Assembly: GCF_914484835.1 (NCBI RefSeq)
Contig: NZ_CAJZAR010000046.1
Coordinates: 1-64,000, forward strand
Length of the DNA: 64,000 nt
Direction of reading: 5' to 3'
Origin: Paraburkholderia tropica
GTDB taxonomy: Bacteria; Pseudomonadota; Gammaproteobacteria; Burkholderiales; Burkholderiaceae
Of the stretch, positions 35,555 to 45,259 are shown piece after piece (the stretch's first letter is position 1; every line of letters begins with the position of its first letter). The notes under the pieces are model-generated. The model saw only the letters and a list, made by a program, of their open reading frames with translations, searched no databases and was not told the origin of the DNA. Both the position numbers and the translations under genes were made by a program.

Positions 35555-36003
35555 GTTTTCTCTACCGACCAGAGAGTTTGATTGTGTTTGTATTGGATTC
35601 AGCCCGAGATCTTCGCCTCGAAAAGCCGCACCTCAATATTGAAACGAGAGTTTTACTTATTGCTCAACGCGCGGGTATAGTACAGGCCAAATTTCGATAA
35701 TTCAACTGCGCAGTGAAAAGTGCCTGAAAGAAAATGGCCGCGCGTGAAGTAGAGAAGCAAGTAAGAAGCATGACAGAAGCCGCAAACTAAAGGCGAAAAC
35801 GCGGAGCAAACGCGGTGCAAACGTCGCGCGAGGAAATAATTTCCGGCGCAACCATTGTGCAAGGCCCTGCGGTCAGGAAAATTTGCCGGAATTTAATTAG
35901 AGAAGGCATCACGGGGATAATGCCCGCGCAATGCGCCGTGCATTACCAACGTTCAAGTCTATTTAACGTTGTCGGAGAGTTCGGGCTTCAGCCCGCGATA
36001 AAA
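35555..36003. other. Divergent T6SS control region
   Basis: About 450 bp between the TPR lipoprotein gene and tssJ, clearly AT-richer than the coding flanks. It must hold promoters for both main T6SS operons. TTTACT (about 35652) and TATAGT with an 18-bp spacer are a possible plus-strand promoter. A small hairpin CGGGC-TTCA-GCCCG lies at 35982-35994, just before tssJ. No sigma-54 element or coding frame could be recognised. Confidence 0.5.
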
Positions 36004-36630
36004 ATGACTGCGCGCATTATTCAAATCGCATCAAATGCGGCGATACTCTGCGCCGCTGCCGCCTTGCTGGGCGGATGCGCGGCGGCCGTGCCCGCGCTGG
36101 GCAGCGCGGCGTCGGCGGCGCTGCAGCTCGCGGGCATCGGCAAGCCCGATGTACCCGATAGCCAGAAGCCCCCGCGCGATCTCGGCATCACGCTTTATGC
36201 AGCGCGCAATCTCAATGCGGCGACAGACAACAAGCCGCTCGCATTAGTGGTGCGCCTCTACGCGCTCAAGGATCCGACCTCGTTTCAGCAAGCGCCGTTC
36301 GACACTTTCACCGATCCCGCCAAGGAAAAAAGCACCTTGGGCGCGGACCTGCTGAGCGTGCGCGAAATCACACTGATTCCGGGCCAGCGCTATAACGCGA
36401 CCGAGAAAGTTTCGCGCGAGGCGCAGGCATTCGGTATCGTCGCGCTGTTCCGCGATCCGGCAATGAAGCGTTGGAAATTCGCTTTCGATCCGGCGAAATC
36501 GGAGAAATCCGGCATAATGGTTGGCCTGCACAACTGCGCCATGACAGTCACGAGCGGCACGGTGATCCCGGCAGATGCGGCTCAGCCGGCGCAAGCGCTC
36601 AATCTGCTTTCGTCCGTCACCTGCGGTTAA
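36004..36630 (+). CDS. tssJ: T6SS outer-membrane lipoprotein TssJ
   Basis: Outer-membrane lipoprotein (208 aa) that holds the TssJLM complex. Lipobox LLGGC near residue 25; then the transthyretin-like fold with LGITLYAARNLNAATDNKPL, ALVVRLYALKDPTSFQQA and LLSVREITLIPGQ. ATG 36004 is chosen as it directly precedes the signal peptide (MTARIIQIASNAAILCAAAA). First gene of tssJKL; 217 bp without a gene separate it from tssK. Confidence 0.92.
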   Translation: MTARIIQIASNAAILCAAAALLGGCAAAVPALGSAASAALQLAGIGKPDVPDSQKPPRDLGITLYAARNLNAATDNKPLALVVRLYALKDPTSFQQAPFDTFTDPAKEKSTLGADLLSVREITLIPGQRYNATEKVSREAQAFGIVALFRDPAMKRWKFAFDPAKSEKSGIMVGLHNCAMTVTSGTVIPADAAQPAQALNLLSSVTCG

Positions 36631-36847
36631 ATGAGAATAGGCGACGGCAAATGCGCGGATTTAAAACGGGACGGAAAGCGTGGCAATCGAAGCTGCAATC
36701 GAGCCTGCAATCGACGTGTCAATGGGGAATGAATGCACCGCCCAGTCGCGCGGTGAATTGCACGGAAACGGACCTCTTTAACCAATTCAGTCCGCCGGCG
36801 GCTCGCACGCCAGGCGCGACCCGATCGACGCATAACGCTGAATCAAC

Positions 36848-38194
36848 ATGAGCTATTCCTCGAAAGTGCTTTGGGGGGAAGGTCTGTTTCTCAGGCCTCA
36901 GCACTTCCAGCGGCAAGACGCCTATCACGAAGCGCGACTCTTCGAGTCGATCCAGGCGATCCAGCCGTATAACTGGGGCGTGCGCTCGATCCGCATCGAT
37001 CACGACTCGCTCGGCAGCAATATTCTGCGCATCAGCGAGTTGTCGCTCGTGTTTCCCGACGGCACGCTCTACTCCGCGCCGCAAGCCGACGATCTGCCGC
37101 CGCCCGTCGCGCTCGACACGCTGCCCGAAGGCATCAACGAATTCACGTTCTATCTGGCGCTGCATCAGGTGCGCGAAAACGGCTCGAACTATTCGCCCGA
37201 CCGCGACGCCGGTTTTGTCGCGCGCTATGTGAGCGAGCAGTCGAGCGTGGCCGATCACTACACCGACGCCGCGCAGGCCGACATCACGTTCCTCAAGAAC
37301 AACGTGAAGCTCGTGGCGCATACGGAGCCGCGCGACCAGTTGCTCTCGGTGCCGGTGATGCGCGTGCGGCGCACGGCGTCGTCGGGCTTCGAGGCCGACG
37401 AGAGCTTCGTGCCGCCGAGCCTCGCGATCGAGGCTTCGCCGCTGCTGCATCAGCGTCTGCGCCGCCTGATCGACGCGTTGCAGGCGAAGGTCAACGCGCT
37501 CTACGGTTTCCATCGCGAGCCGACCAAGAACATCATCGAATTCCGTTCGGGAGATATTGCGTCGTTCTGGCTGCTGCATACGGCGAGCGGCGCGTTCGCG
37601 ACGCTCGCGCATCTGTACCAGCACGCGGCGCTGCATCCCGAACGGCTCTTTCAGGAAGAACTGCGCCTCGCCGGCCAGTTGCTCACGTTCTCGAAGAATC
37701 ACACGCTCGCCGACCTGCCCGCCTATCGTCATGACGATCCGGGCCCGGGATTTGCGCGCCTCGACGCGATCCTGCGCGATCTGCTCGAAACGGTGATCTC
37801 CACGCAGTACTTCGCGATCGCGCTGGAAGAAGTGCGTGCGTCGTTCCATATCGGCCGCCTCGACTCCGGCAAGATCGACGACAAGACCACGTTCTACCTC
37901 GCCGTATCGGCCGACATGCCCGCCGTCGATCTGGTCGATGCCGTGCCCGCGCGCTTCAAGGTGGGTGCGCCCGACGACGTCGACAAGCTCGTGCTCTCGG
38001 CCATGCCGGGCGTGCGCCTCGTCTACACGCCGCAAGTGCCGCCCGCCATTCCGGTGCGTCCCGGCGCGTGCTATTTCGCGCTCGAATCGCGCAGCGCGCT
38101 TTATGAGCGCATGATTCAGGCGCAGTCGGCGATGGTGTACACGCCCTCGGGCCTCAACGATCTCAAACTCGAACTGATTGCGGTGACGTCATGA
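36848..38194 (+). CDS. tssK: T6SS baseplate-membrane connector TssK
   Basis: Trimeric adaptor (448 aa) linking baseplate to membrane complex. The N-terminus SSKVLWGEGLFLRPQHFQRQ is the family hallmark. Further family stretches include LFQEELRLAGQLLTF and CYFALESRSALYERM. Its stop overlaps the tssL start (ATGA), so tssK and tssL are coupled. Confidence 0.96.
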   Translation: MSYSSKVLWGEGLFLRPQHFQRQDAYHEARLFESIQAIQPYNWGVRSIRIDHDSLGSNILRISELSLVFPDGTLYSAPQADDLPPPVALDTLPEGINEFTFYLALHQVRENGSNYSPDRDAGFVARYVSEQSSVADHYTDAAQADITFLKNNVKLVAHTEPRDQLLSVPVMRVRRTASSGFEADESFVPPSLAIEASPLLHQRLRRLIDALQAKVNALYGFHREPTKNIIEFRSGDIASFWLLHTASGAFATLAHLYQHAALHPERLFQEELRLAGQLLTFSKNHTLADLPAYRHDDPGPGFARLDAILRDLLETVISTQYFAIALEEVRASFHIGRLDSGKIDDKTTFYLAVSADMPAVDLVDAVPARFKVGAPDDVDKLVLSAMPGVRLVYTPQVPPAIPVRPGACYFALESRSALYERMIQAQSAMVYTPSGLNDLKLELIAVTS

Positions 38195-38976
38195 CCAACG
38201 CGCCCTCCCTTTTCGGCGACGTCGCGCCGCCGCCCGTCACGCCGCAAGTGCCGGCCGGCGATCCTGCGTATCAGGTGCGCTCGCTGCTCGATCTGCTCTA
38301 CGACGGCTTCTTCATGCTGTTCCTGCTGAAGAACGGCCGCGAGCCCGGCGACGCCACCGAGTTCAGCGCACGCGTGCAGCAGTTTCTCGGCGATTTCGAG
38401 CGCGGCGCGAAAAAGCTGAACGTCGCCGCCGAAGACGTCTATGCGGCCAAGTTCGCGTTCTGCGCGGCCATCGACGAATCGGTGCTGTCCTCGCCGTTCC
38501 GCATCCGCTCCGACTGGGAGCGCCGTCCGCTGCAGCTCACGCTGTTCGGCGAGCAGCTCGCGGGCGAGAAGTTCTTCCAGTATCTCGAACAATGCCGCGC
38601 GCAAGGCGCCGCGCGTCTGCAATCGCTCGAGGTCTTTCATATGTGCCTGCTGCTCGGTTTCCAGGGCAAGTACATGCTCGAAGGGCCGGAAAAGCTCGCG
38701 TATCTGACTGCGCGTATCGGCGACGAAATCGCCCATATGAAGGGCAAGCGCGCGCCGTTCGCACCGCATTGGCCGCTGCCCGATCAAGTCGTGCACCACC
38801 TCAAGCGCGAAGTGCCGCTGTGGACGATCGGCGCGGTGTTCGCGCTCGTCGGCGTGCTGGGCTGGCTCGGCCTGAGCACGTGGCTGCGCGACAGCACGCT
38901 GCGCACGCTCGCGCCCTATACGCAGATCGTCAAGCTCGGCCCGCAATCGGCGAATCTCACGATCTCGCTGCCTTGA
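38191..38976 (+). CDS. tssL: T6SS inner-membrane protein TssL
   Basis: DotU/IcmH-family protein (261 aa) of the membrane complex. The cytoplasmic domain has VYAAKFAFCAAIDESVLSS and FHMCLLLGFQGKYML. One membrane helix lies near the C-terminus (about 208-230), and only about 30 residues follow. There is no OmpA-type extension; the separate OmpA-like protein at 21790-22743 may supply that function. A double hairpin follows the stop. Confidence 0.95.
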   Translation: MTNAPSLFGDVAPPPVTPQVPAGDPAYQVRSLLDLLYDGFFMLFLLKNGREPGDATEFSARVQQFLGDFERGAKKLNVAAEDVYAAKFAFCAAIDESVLSSPFRIRSDWERRPLQLTLFGEQLAGEKFFQYLEQCRAQGAARLQSLEVFHMCLLLGFQGKYMLEGPEKLAYLTARIGDEIAHMKGKRAPFAPHWPLPDQVVHHLKREVPLWTIGAVFALVGVLGWLGLSTWLRDSTLRTLAPYTQIVKLGPQSANLTISLP

Positions 38977-38993
38977 AGACGTATCGTCGACAC

Positions 38994-39051
38994 ATCGAGC
39001 GCACGTGACAACACGCGTGCGCTCGATTCAGCCCTGAAAACAAGGGCTGAA
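38994..39051. terminator. Double hairpin after tssL
   Basis: A perfect 12-bp stem ATCGAGCGCACG/CGTGCGCTCGAT (38994-39005, 39016-39027) is followed at once by TTCAGCCCT/AGGGCTGAA (39027-39035, 39043-39051). They lie between convergent tssL and the diguanylate cyclase gene and probably stop both. Confidence 0.65.
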
Positions 39052-39071
39052 ATCGCGCTTCACGTCCCATC

Positions 39072-40133
39072 TCACGCGTGCTCGCCCTGCTCCGCGACCA
39101 CGCGATCCCGTCCCGTCATCTTCGCGCGATACAGGCTCGAATCGGCACGCTTGAGCCATGCCGCGTGATCGTGCATCGCCTCGTCGCATTGCGCCACGCC
39201 GATGCTCACCGTGCACGGGCAGACGCTGTCCGCGTGCTTTGCTTGCGCCCGCACTGCGCCCGCAAAACGCTCGGCGACCGTGCGCGCCTCGGTGAGCGTC
39301 GCGCCCGGCAGAACCACGCCGAATTCCTCACCGCCATACCGGCCAATGCTGTCGCTCGCGCGAAAATGCTCGCGCAATTGCCGGGCGAACGCGCTCAGCA
39401 CGGCGTCTCCGGCCTGATGCCCGCGCGTGTCGTTGACGTGCTTGAAATGATCGAGATCGATCAGCAACAGCGACGACGCATAGCGCGTCGCGCGGCAGCG
39501 CTCGAATTCGCGCACGAGCAGATTTTCCCAATGGCGGCGATTCAATAAACCGGTGAGGCCGTCGGTGCGGCTCAAGCCTTCGAGAATGCGCGATTGTTCG
39601 GCGAGTTTCTTCGATATGCGATACACGGCGAGACCGAGCGCAAGCGGATAAATCACGAGAAATGGCAGGCACGCGAGCAGCGTGGGCATGCGCGTGGCGG
39701 GCTCGAACGCCATGCCGAACATCAGCAGACCGGCCGCCAGCCCCGCGAGATTCGCGGCCACGCCGCGCAGAAACAGCCGCGTGCCGCCCGCAGCCATGTT
39801 ATTCATGCTCGTCATCACGAGCATGAGCACGCTCGGCAATAAATCGAATCGCATCGCGGCGACCCATACGCCGCCCATTGCGGAATCGACCATTAAATTG
39901 AGGCGTTCGCCGCGATAGGGCACGGCCCATGCGTGCGCGGCGCGTCGTGCGATATGCGGCCAGATCAGGCAGTCGAGCACGAGCAACACCCAGAACGGCG
40001 CGCCGCGCCCCTGCTGCACGAATACCGACGCCATGCAGAAAAACGCGAGCGCGCGGCCGCCGACGCGCAATCGCCAACTGCGCTCGACGAAGCGCCTCCC
40101 CTTGCCCGCCATCGGATTCGTGCTGGGTAACAT
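39072..40133 (-). CDS. MASE2-GGDEF diguanylate cyclase (AdrA/DgcC type)
   Basis: Makes cyclic di-GMP from GTP. The 353-aa protein starts with a MASE2 membrane domain of several helices (about 25-170), then a GGDEF domain with RTDGLTGLLNRR, the Mg-binding LLLIDLDHFKHVND and the active loop RYGGEEFG (about 267). RASD five residues before GGEEF matches the inhibitory I-site RxxD, so product inhibition is expected. The domain order matches AdrA/DgcC, which control cellulose or biofilm. It is convergent with tssL. Confidence 0.9.
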   Translation of the reverse strand: MLPSTNPMAGKGRRFVERSWRLRVGGRALAFFCMASVFVQQGRGAPFWVLLVLDCLIWPHIARRAAHAWAVPYRGERLNLMVDSAMGGVWVAAMRFDLLPSVLMLVMTSMNNMAAGGTRLFLRGVAANLAGLAAGLLMFGMAFEPATRMPTLLACLPFLVIYPLALGLAVYRISKKLAEQSRILEGLSRTDGLTGLLNRRHWENLLVREFERCRATRYASSLLLIDLDHFKHVNDTRGHQAGDAVLSAFARQLREHFRASDSIGRYGGEEFGVVLPGATLTEARTVAERFAGAVRAQAKHADSVCPCTVSIGVAQCDEAMHDHAAWLKRADSSLYRAKMTGRDRVVAEQGEHA

Positions 40134-40558
40134 TCTCGGTCTCTCGAATGTCCTGCTGTCGTGCAGGATCTATGCAGGTATTGTGCCACCGGCGATGGCA
40201 TTCGCCGTCGCGAATTCGGGTTTCTCCGGGCAAATCAGGGCTCTTTCGAATGCGTGCGATCACTGCACGATCGATGCCTGCGCAACCGCATCACACCACG
40301 ACCGCTTTCGCGCTTCAGATTACATCGCGATGAATTCACACCGCGCATTTCGCGTGCGCGCGCGTTCTTACCAACCGTTACAGAAGCGACGTCATCGTTG
40401 CACCTGTACGCGCCATGCCTTTCTAGAATGCTTCAACCGTTGCGCAGTCAGAACGCCAGCGGCCGCCGACAATATTCGACGCGCGATGCCATGTGCATTC
40501 GGCGTAACACGAATCGCGTTGGCGATATCGATACTAATCACGCAGAAAAGGAGTTCGC
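40134..40558. other. Intergenic region upstream of the cyclase and DUF4142 genes
   Basis: About 425 bp between divergent genes, no convincing coding frame. An inverted repeat TCCTGC-TGTCGT-GCAGGA lies at 40151-40168 just upstream of the cyclase start. A weak plus-strand promoter (TTGCAC, then TCTAGA after 18 bp, near 40399-40430) could serve the DUF4142 gene. Confidence 0.4.
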
Positions 40559-41119
40559 ATGAATCGCCTCTCGCTTGCCTCGCTCGCCAGTGTTTCCGCC
40601 ACCGCGCTGCTCGCGCTTTCGCTGAACGCGCACGCGCAAACCGCCGCGCCGGCCGCCTCCGCTGCGGGCGCCACGCAGGAACTGCATGCCGCCGACAAGT
40701 CGTTCATCGCGGACGGCACGCAAACCGTCGCCACGCAGCGCGACGCGGCGCGTATCGCCGATTCGCGTTCGACCGATCGCGAAGTGAAGGCTTTCGCGGA
40801 ACAACTGGTCGCCGATTACACGAAGCTCTCGGATTCGATGCGCGCCGCCAGCCCGCGCGGTGTGGACGTGCCGCGCGACGATCCCGACACCGCCGTGCTT
40901 TCGAGCATCAAGAATTTGCGTGGCGCCGAATTCGACAAGACGTATATCGAGCAGGTCGCGCTCGCTGGCCAGCAAAAAACGCTGTCGGCATTTCAGGCGG
41001 AAATTGCATCGGGCCGCGATGCGGGTCTGAAGAAAGCCGCGACCGAAGGATTGCCCGTGATTCAGGCGGATATCGCCAAGGCAAAGGCGCTGGCCACGCG
41101 CAAGCATCTGGCCAGCTGA
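40559..41119 (+). CDS. DUF4142 periplasmic protein
   Basis: Exported, helical protein of 186 aa with a Sec signal (cleavage near NAHA-QTA). The DUF4142 domain is ferritin-like in fold: DKSFIADGTQTVATQRDAAR, VKAFAEQLVADYTKLSD, EFDKTYIEQVALAGQQKTL. The biochemical function of the family is unknown. AAGGAG lies upstream of the ATG. No operon partner. Confidence 0.85.
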   Translation: MNRLSLASLASVSATALLALSLNAHAQTAAPAASAAGATQELHAADKSFIADGTQTVATQRDAARIADSRSTDREVKAFAEQLVADYTKLSDSMRAASPRGVDVPRDDPDTAVLSSIKNLRGAEFDKTYIEQVALAGQQKTLSAFQAEIASGRDAGLKKAATEGLPVIQADIAKAKALATRKHLAS

Positions 41120-41149
41120 TGAACGCATGCGCGTGAGCGCATGACTTGT

Positions 41150-41195
41150 GAGGCGGCGGCACGGCGACACATCGCGCGCGCCGCCTCGCGAGTTT

Positions 41196-41197
<2 letters not shown>
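41150..41197 (+). terminator. Possible terminator after the DUF4142 gene
   Basis: GAGGCGGCG (41150-41158) and CGCCGCCTC (41179-41187) can form a 9-bp stem with a 20-nt loop, followed shortly by TTTTT. The long loop makes this tentative. Confidence 0.35.
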
Positions 41198-41795
<598 letters not shown>

Positions 41796-41981
41796 CGGCT
41801 AAATGATTCGAGGTGTTGTTTTCGAAGTGTGCGCATGACGGAGAAAGGCACGCGAAAGTAATGGCCGAAAGTATGGCTGAAACCGCCGCGCGAGGCTATG
41901 CCGTATCGGCGTCGCGCGATAATCTGGCGATGCCGCCAATCACGGCGTGCTGCATCGTCTGACGAATCGGCCCTCCCCGCC

Positions 41982-42707
41982 ATGGATACCGAACGACGCG
42001 CCACCGCCCCGCATTCCGCCCATTCAAGGCCTTCCGCCACGCCGGCCGCCGAGCCCGAGCGCAGCGTGCGCGTCTGGGATGTGCCCACGCGGCTCTTTCA
42101 CTGGCTCGCGGCGCTGCTCGTGGCCGTCGCGTGGGTTTCGCAGCATTTCAACTGGATGGACTTGCACGTGCGCGCGGGCGAGACGCTGCTCGCGCTCGTA
42201 CTGTTCCGCTTGATGTGGGGCGCGTGCGGCAGCGAGACCGCGCGTTTCGCGCGCTTCGTGGCCTCGCCCGCCGCCGCGTGGCGGCATTTGCGCCATGTAT
42301 TGCGCCGCGAGCCCGACGCCCAGGTGGGCCATAACGCGGCGGGCGGCTGGATGGTGTTGCTGCTGCTCGCGCTGCTGGCCGTCGAGACGCTCAGCGGCCT
42401 CTACGTCAACAACGACATCGAGAACGAAGGCCCGCTTTCCGAGCACGTGAGCGCCGCGTTCGCCAACGCGATTTCGGCGCTGCACGCTTACGGCTGGGAC
42501 GTGCTGGCCGCGGCCGTCGCGCTGCACGTGTGCGCGATCGTCGTCTATGCGATCGCCAAGGGCCACAATCTGCTCGGCCCGATGCTCACGGGCCGCAAGC
42601 GCCTGCCCGCCAGCGTGCGTGCGCCCGCGCGCGCTTCGTTGTGGCTCGCGGTGCTGCTGATGGGCTGCGCCGCGCTCGTGACGGCCTTGCTGGCGATGTA
42701 TCTCTGA
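41982..42707 (+). CDS. Cytochrome b561-type membrane protein
   Basis: Di-heme b membrane protein of 241 aa. It starts with the family entry VRVWDVPTRLFHWLAAL. About four helices follow, with candidate heme histidines in LFHW, MDLHVRAGE, VGHNAAGGW and VALHVCAIVVYA. Such proteins shuttle electrons between the quinone pool and periplasmic partners, or serve Ni/Fe-hydrogenase-type oxidoreductases. No partner gene is adjacent. ATG 41982 chosen because it begins a compact N-terminus. Confidence 0.85.
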   Translation: MDTERRATAPHSAHSRPSATPAAEPERSVRVWDVPTRLFHWLAALLVAVAWVSQHFNWMDLHVRAGETLLALVLFRLMWGACGSETARFARFVASPAAAWRHLRHVLRREPDAQVGHNAAGGWMVLLLLALLAVETLSGLYVNNDIENEGPLSEHVSAAFANAISALHAYGWDVLAAAVALHVCAIVVYAIAKGHNLLGPMLTGRKRLPASVRAPARASLWLAVLLMGCAALVTALLAMYL

Positions 42708-42732
42708 GCCGTCGAGCAAGGCCCCGAACGCA

Positions 42733-43821
42733 TTAGCCCGCCGGCACCGTGAGTATCGGCGCTTTCTGATCCTGATTCGCCTGCGCGAGCGCGATCAGAT
42801 TCTGCAAGACCGTCAACGCGTATTTCGAATCGAAGTCGTCGTTCTCGATCCAGTAAGTCGCGTCGTGATAACCGATCGTGGCATACGCATCGGGCGGCGC
42901 CTTGCTGCCGACGTGCACGATGATCGTGGGCCGCGTTTCGCCGCCGATCAGATGCACGGTGGGTATCGTCGCGCCGCGCTTCACGTCGTCCTCGGGTACG
43001 GAAATCTGCGCGCCGAGATTGGTCAGAATGCCCATCACCGAGCGCGTGACCATGTGGATGCTGCGGCCGTCGCCGTTCGCGGGACCGTACACGACCGGAT
43101 ATTCGCGCACCACCGGCGAGAGTTTCAGCAGGCGGCGCACGTCGTCGAGATCGGCTTTCGTTTCGGGCGGCGCGCCGTCGCTGCCGAGCGTCATCGTCAC
43201 GCGGTGCGTGTGATCCTGCGGATCTTCCTTGTAGCTGACGGTGAGCTGCCCCGCGAGCTGCAAGCGCCGCAACGCGCGCAGCAGTTCGAAAAAGCCGGGG
43301 CTGCCGTCGCTGGTCGGTCCGCCGAGCGGCGCGGCGTTTTGCAAACCGCCCACCGATTGCACCGAAAGACGCAGCAGCAAATCGATCGGCACGCCGCTGT
43401 CCGCGAGCGGCAGCACGAGTTCAGTCGGCAGCGGGCGGATATAGCCGGTGGCGAGCGCCTCGCCCGTGGTCGGCACGAACGTGAAGGTCGGGTGATTCGA
43501 ATACGACGCGCCCACGCTCGCCTGGCCGTAACTCGTGCCCGCCGTGCTCGATCCGCCTTCCGCGATCACGCCCGCGTTCGCCTCGAAGGTATAGGACGCG
43601 ATGATCTGGCTCACCGCGACGAACGACGGCGAATCGCCGAAACGCAAGCCGACGATGGTCGCGAGCATCTCGCGTTTCTTGGCGTCGCCGAGCGCGCGCT
43701 CGTAATCGACCTGATCGGTGCGCAACATGTGCGGGCCGAACCAGGCGCAGCCGGACGTCATGAGAAGTGGACACAGCACGGCGATCAGGCGCCGCCGCGG
43801 CAGCAGGCGAAATGAAATCAT
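42733..43821 (-). CDS. Predicted lipoprotein, unknown function
   Basis: Not recognised. The 362-aa product has a lipoprotein signal (RRRLIAVLCPLLMTSGC, lipobox TSGC) and therefore probably sits in the outer membrane. The mature part is soluble-looking, with repeated beta-type stretches (SYTFEANAGVIAEGGSS, YGQASVGASYSNHPTFTFVP, LPTELVLPLADSGVPIDLLL). A C-terminal part reads ATYWIENDDFDSKYALTVLQ. ATG 43821 is preferred over a TTG 27 bp upstream. Neighbours give no hint of role. Confidence 0.7.
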   Translation of the reverse strand: MISFRLLPRRRLIAVLCPLLMTSGCAWFGPHMLRTDQVDYERALGDAKKREMLATIVGLRFGDSPSFVAVSQIIASYTFEANAGVIAEGGSSTAGTSYGQASVGASYSNHPTFTFVPTTGEALATGYIRPLPTELVLPLADSGVPIDLLLRLSVQSVGGLQNAAPLGGPTSDGSPGFFELLRALRRLQLAGQLTVSYKEDPQDHTHRVTMTLGSDGAPPETKADLDDVRRLLKLSPVVREYPVVYGPANGDGRSIHMVTRSVMGILTNLGAQISVPEDDVKRGATIPTVHLIGGETRPTIIVHVGSKAPPDAYATIGYHDATYWIENDDFDSKYALTVLQNLIALAQANQDQKAPILTVPAG

Positions 43822-43939
43822 GTCGGCAGTCGGTCGTCGATTGGGCAACAGCCGATGCAGCTAGCAAGTCACATGCCTCGCGCGCGCCGCTTGACGTAAA
43901 ATCGGGCGATCCCGTTCACTTCATTCGACACGACCGCAG

Positions 43940-44200
43940 ATGGCTACCTACCTCGAATTGCTCGCCGAAAAGCGCGCGCTCGACGCGCGTATCGATGCGT
44001 TGCGCGCCGAGGCGGCCGAAGAAGCACTCGCGGCCGCCCGCGCCGCCATCGCCGAATTCGGCTTCACGCCCGACGACCTGTTTGGCAAACCGCGCGCGAA
44101 ACGCGAGAAAAAAGGCGCAGGCCGCCCGCGCAAAAATGCGTCCGCGCAAGATGCGGACCACGGCAATCTCGATCTGTTCGGCGGCTCCGGCGCGCATTGA
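43940..44200 (+). CDS. Short H-NS-like protein with AT-hook in place of the usual C-terminus
   Basis: An 86-aa protein opening with MATYLELLAEKRALDARIDA and a coiled-coil like Burkholderia H-NS-family nucleoid proteins, which normally continue to a YRDP-TWSGRGR-type DNA-binding end. That end is absent. After FGFTPDDLFGKPR comes KREKKGAGRPRKNA, which contains an AT-hook core GRPRK. It may bind A/T-rich DNA through this hook or act by pairing with full-length H-NS. A strong terminator follows. Family assignment rests on the N-terminus. Confidence 0.75.
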   Translation: MATYLELLAEKRALDARIDALRAEAAEEALAAARAAIAEFGFTPDDLFGKPRAKREKKGAGRPRKNASAQDADHGNLDLFGGSGAH

Positions 44201-44230
44201 AACACTGACACATCGACACGCGTGAAATAC

Positions 44231-44267
44231 AACAGGCCCGCGAGCCATATTAGCTCGCGGGCCTGTT
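44231..44267. terminator. Bidirectional terminator between the H-NS-like gene and kdgD
   Basis: AACAGGCCCGCGAGC (44231-44245) pairs perfectly over 15 bp with GCTCGCGGGCCTGTT (44253-44267) around a 7-nt loop, between convergent genes. Confidence 0.85.
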
Positions 44268-44297
44268 CGCTTCTGTGGCCGCTTCTGCTGCTGTTGC

Positions 44298-45215
44298 TTA
44301 CTGCGCGCCGAGCTTCCTGATCAAAGCATCGAGTTGCTCCACTTCTTCGGGCGCGAGGTCGGTAAGCGGCGCGCGCACCGGACCCGCATCGTGGCCGACG
44401 AGCTTCGCGCCCGCCTTCACGATACTCACCGCGTAACCGGCGCGGCGATTGCGGATCGCCAGATACGGCAGGAAGAACTCGTCGATCAGCTTGCCGACCG
44501 TTGCGTGATCGTCGGCGGCAATCGCGCGATAGAACGCCATCGCGGTCTTCGGAATGAAGTTGAACACCGCCGACGAATACACCGGCACGCCCAGCGCCTT
44601 GTACGCGGCCGCGTAGACTTCCGCCGTCGGCAGACCGCCGAGATACGAGAAGCGGTCGCCCAGACGACGGCGGATCGTCACCATCGCCTCGATCTCGCCC
44701 ACGCCGTCCTTGAAGCCGATGAGGTTCGGGCAGCGGTCCGCGAGCTGTTCGAGCATGTCGGCGCCGAGCTTCGAATTGGCGCGGTTATAGATGATCACGC
44801 CCATCTTCGGCACGGCCTTGCAGACCTGCTCCGCGTGCGCGGCGATGCCTTCCTGCGAGGCTTCCGTGAGGTAATGCGGCATCAGCAGAATGCCTTGCGC
44901 GCCGTTGCGCTCCGCTTCCTGCGCATACTCGATGGCCACGCGCGTCGCGCCGCCCGCGCCCGCGAGAATCGGCACCTTGCCCTTGCAGGTTTCGGTGGCG
45001 GTCTTGATCACCTGCGAGTATTCGCTTTTCGTCAGCGAGAAGAACTCGCCCGTGCCGCCCGCCGCGAACAGCGCGCTCGCGCCATACGGGGCGAGCCATT
45101 CGAGGCGTTCGGCGTAGGTGTCGGCGCGGAAGTTGCCTTGCGCGTCGAAGTCGGTGACGGGGAACGACAGCAGCCCTTCGGAAACGATCTGCTTGAGTTC
45201 TTGCGGCGTGGTCAT
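44298..45215 (-). CDS. kdgD: 5-dehydro-4-deoxyglucarate dehydratase
   Basis: DHDPS/NAL-superfamily enzyme (305 aa) converting 5-keto-4-deoxy-glucarate to alpha-ketoglutarate semialdehyde with loss of water and CO2. Features: [18 protein letters not shown] near residue 50, [10 protein letters not shown], and the Schiff-base lysine in [12 protein letters not shown] (about 184). ATG 45215 begins [20 protein letters not shown]. It is the last gene of the glucarate operon and acts directly after glucarate dehydratase. Confidence 0.94.
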   Translation of the reverse strand: MTTPQELKQIVSEGLLSFPVTDFDAQGNFRADTYAERLEWLAPYGASALFAAGGTGEFFSLTKSEYSQVIKTATETCKGKVPILAGAGGATRVAIEYAQEAERNGAQGILLMPHYLTEASQEGIAAHAEQVCKAVPKMGVIIYNRANSKLGADMLEQLADRCPNLIGFKDGVGEIEAMVTIRRRLGDRFSYLGGLPTAEVYAAAYKALGVPVYSSAVFNFIPKTAMAFYRAIAADDHATVGKLIDEFFLPYLAIRNRRAGYAVSIVKAGAKLVGHDAGPVRAPLTDLAPEEVEQLDALIRKLGAQ

Positions 45216-45259
45216 GGTCTTGGATCCTGTGATGATGGCGATGTCGGGCGAGCTTGCGT

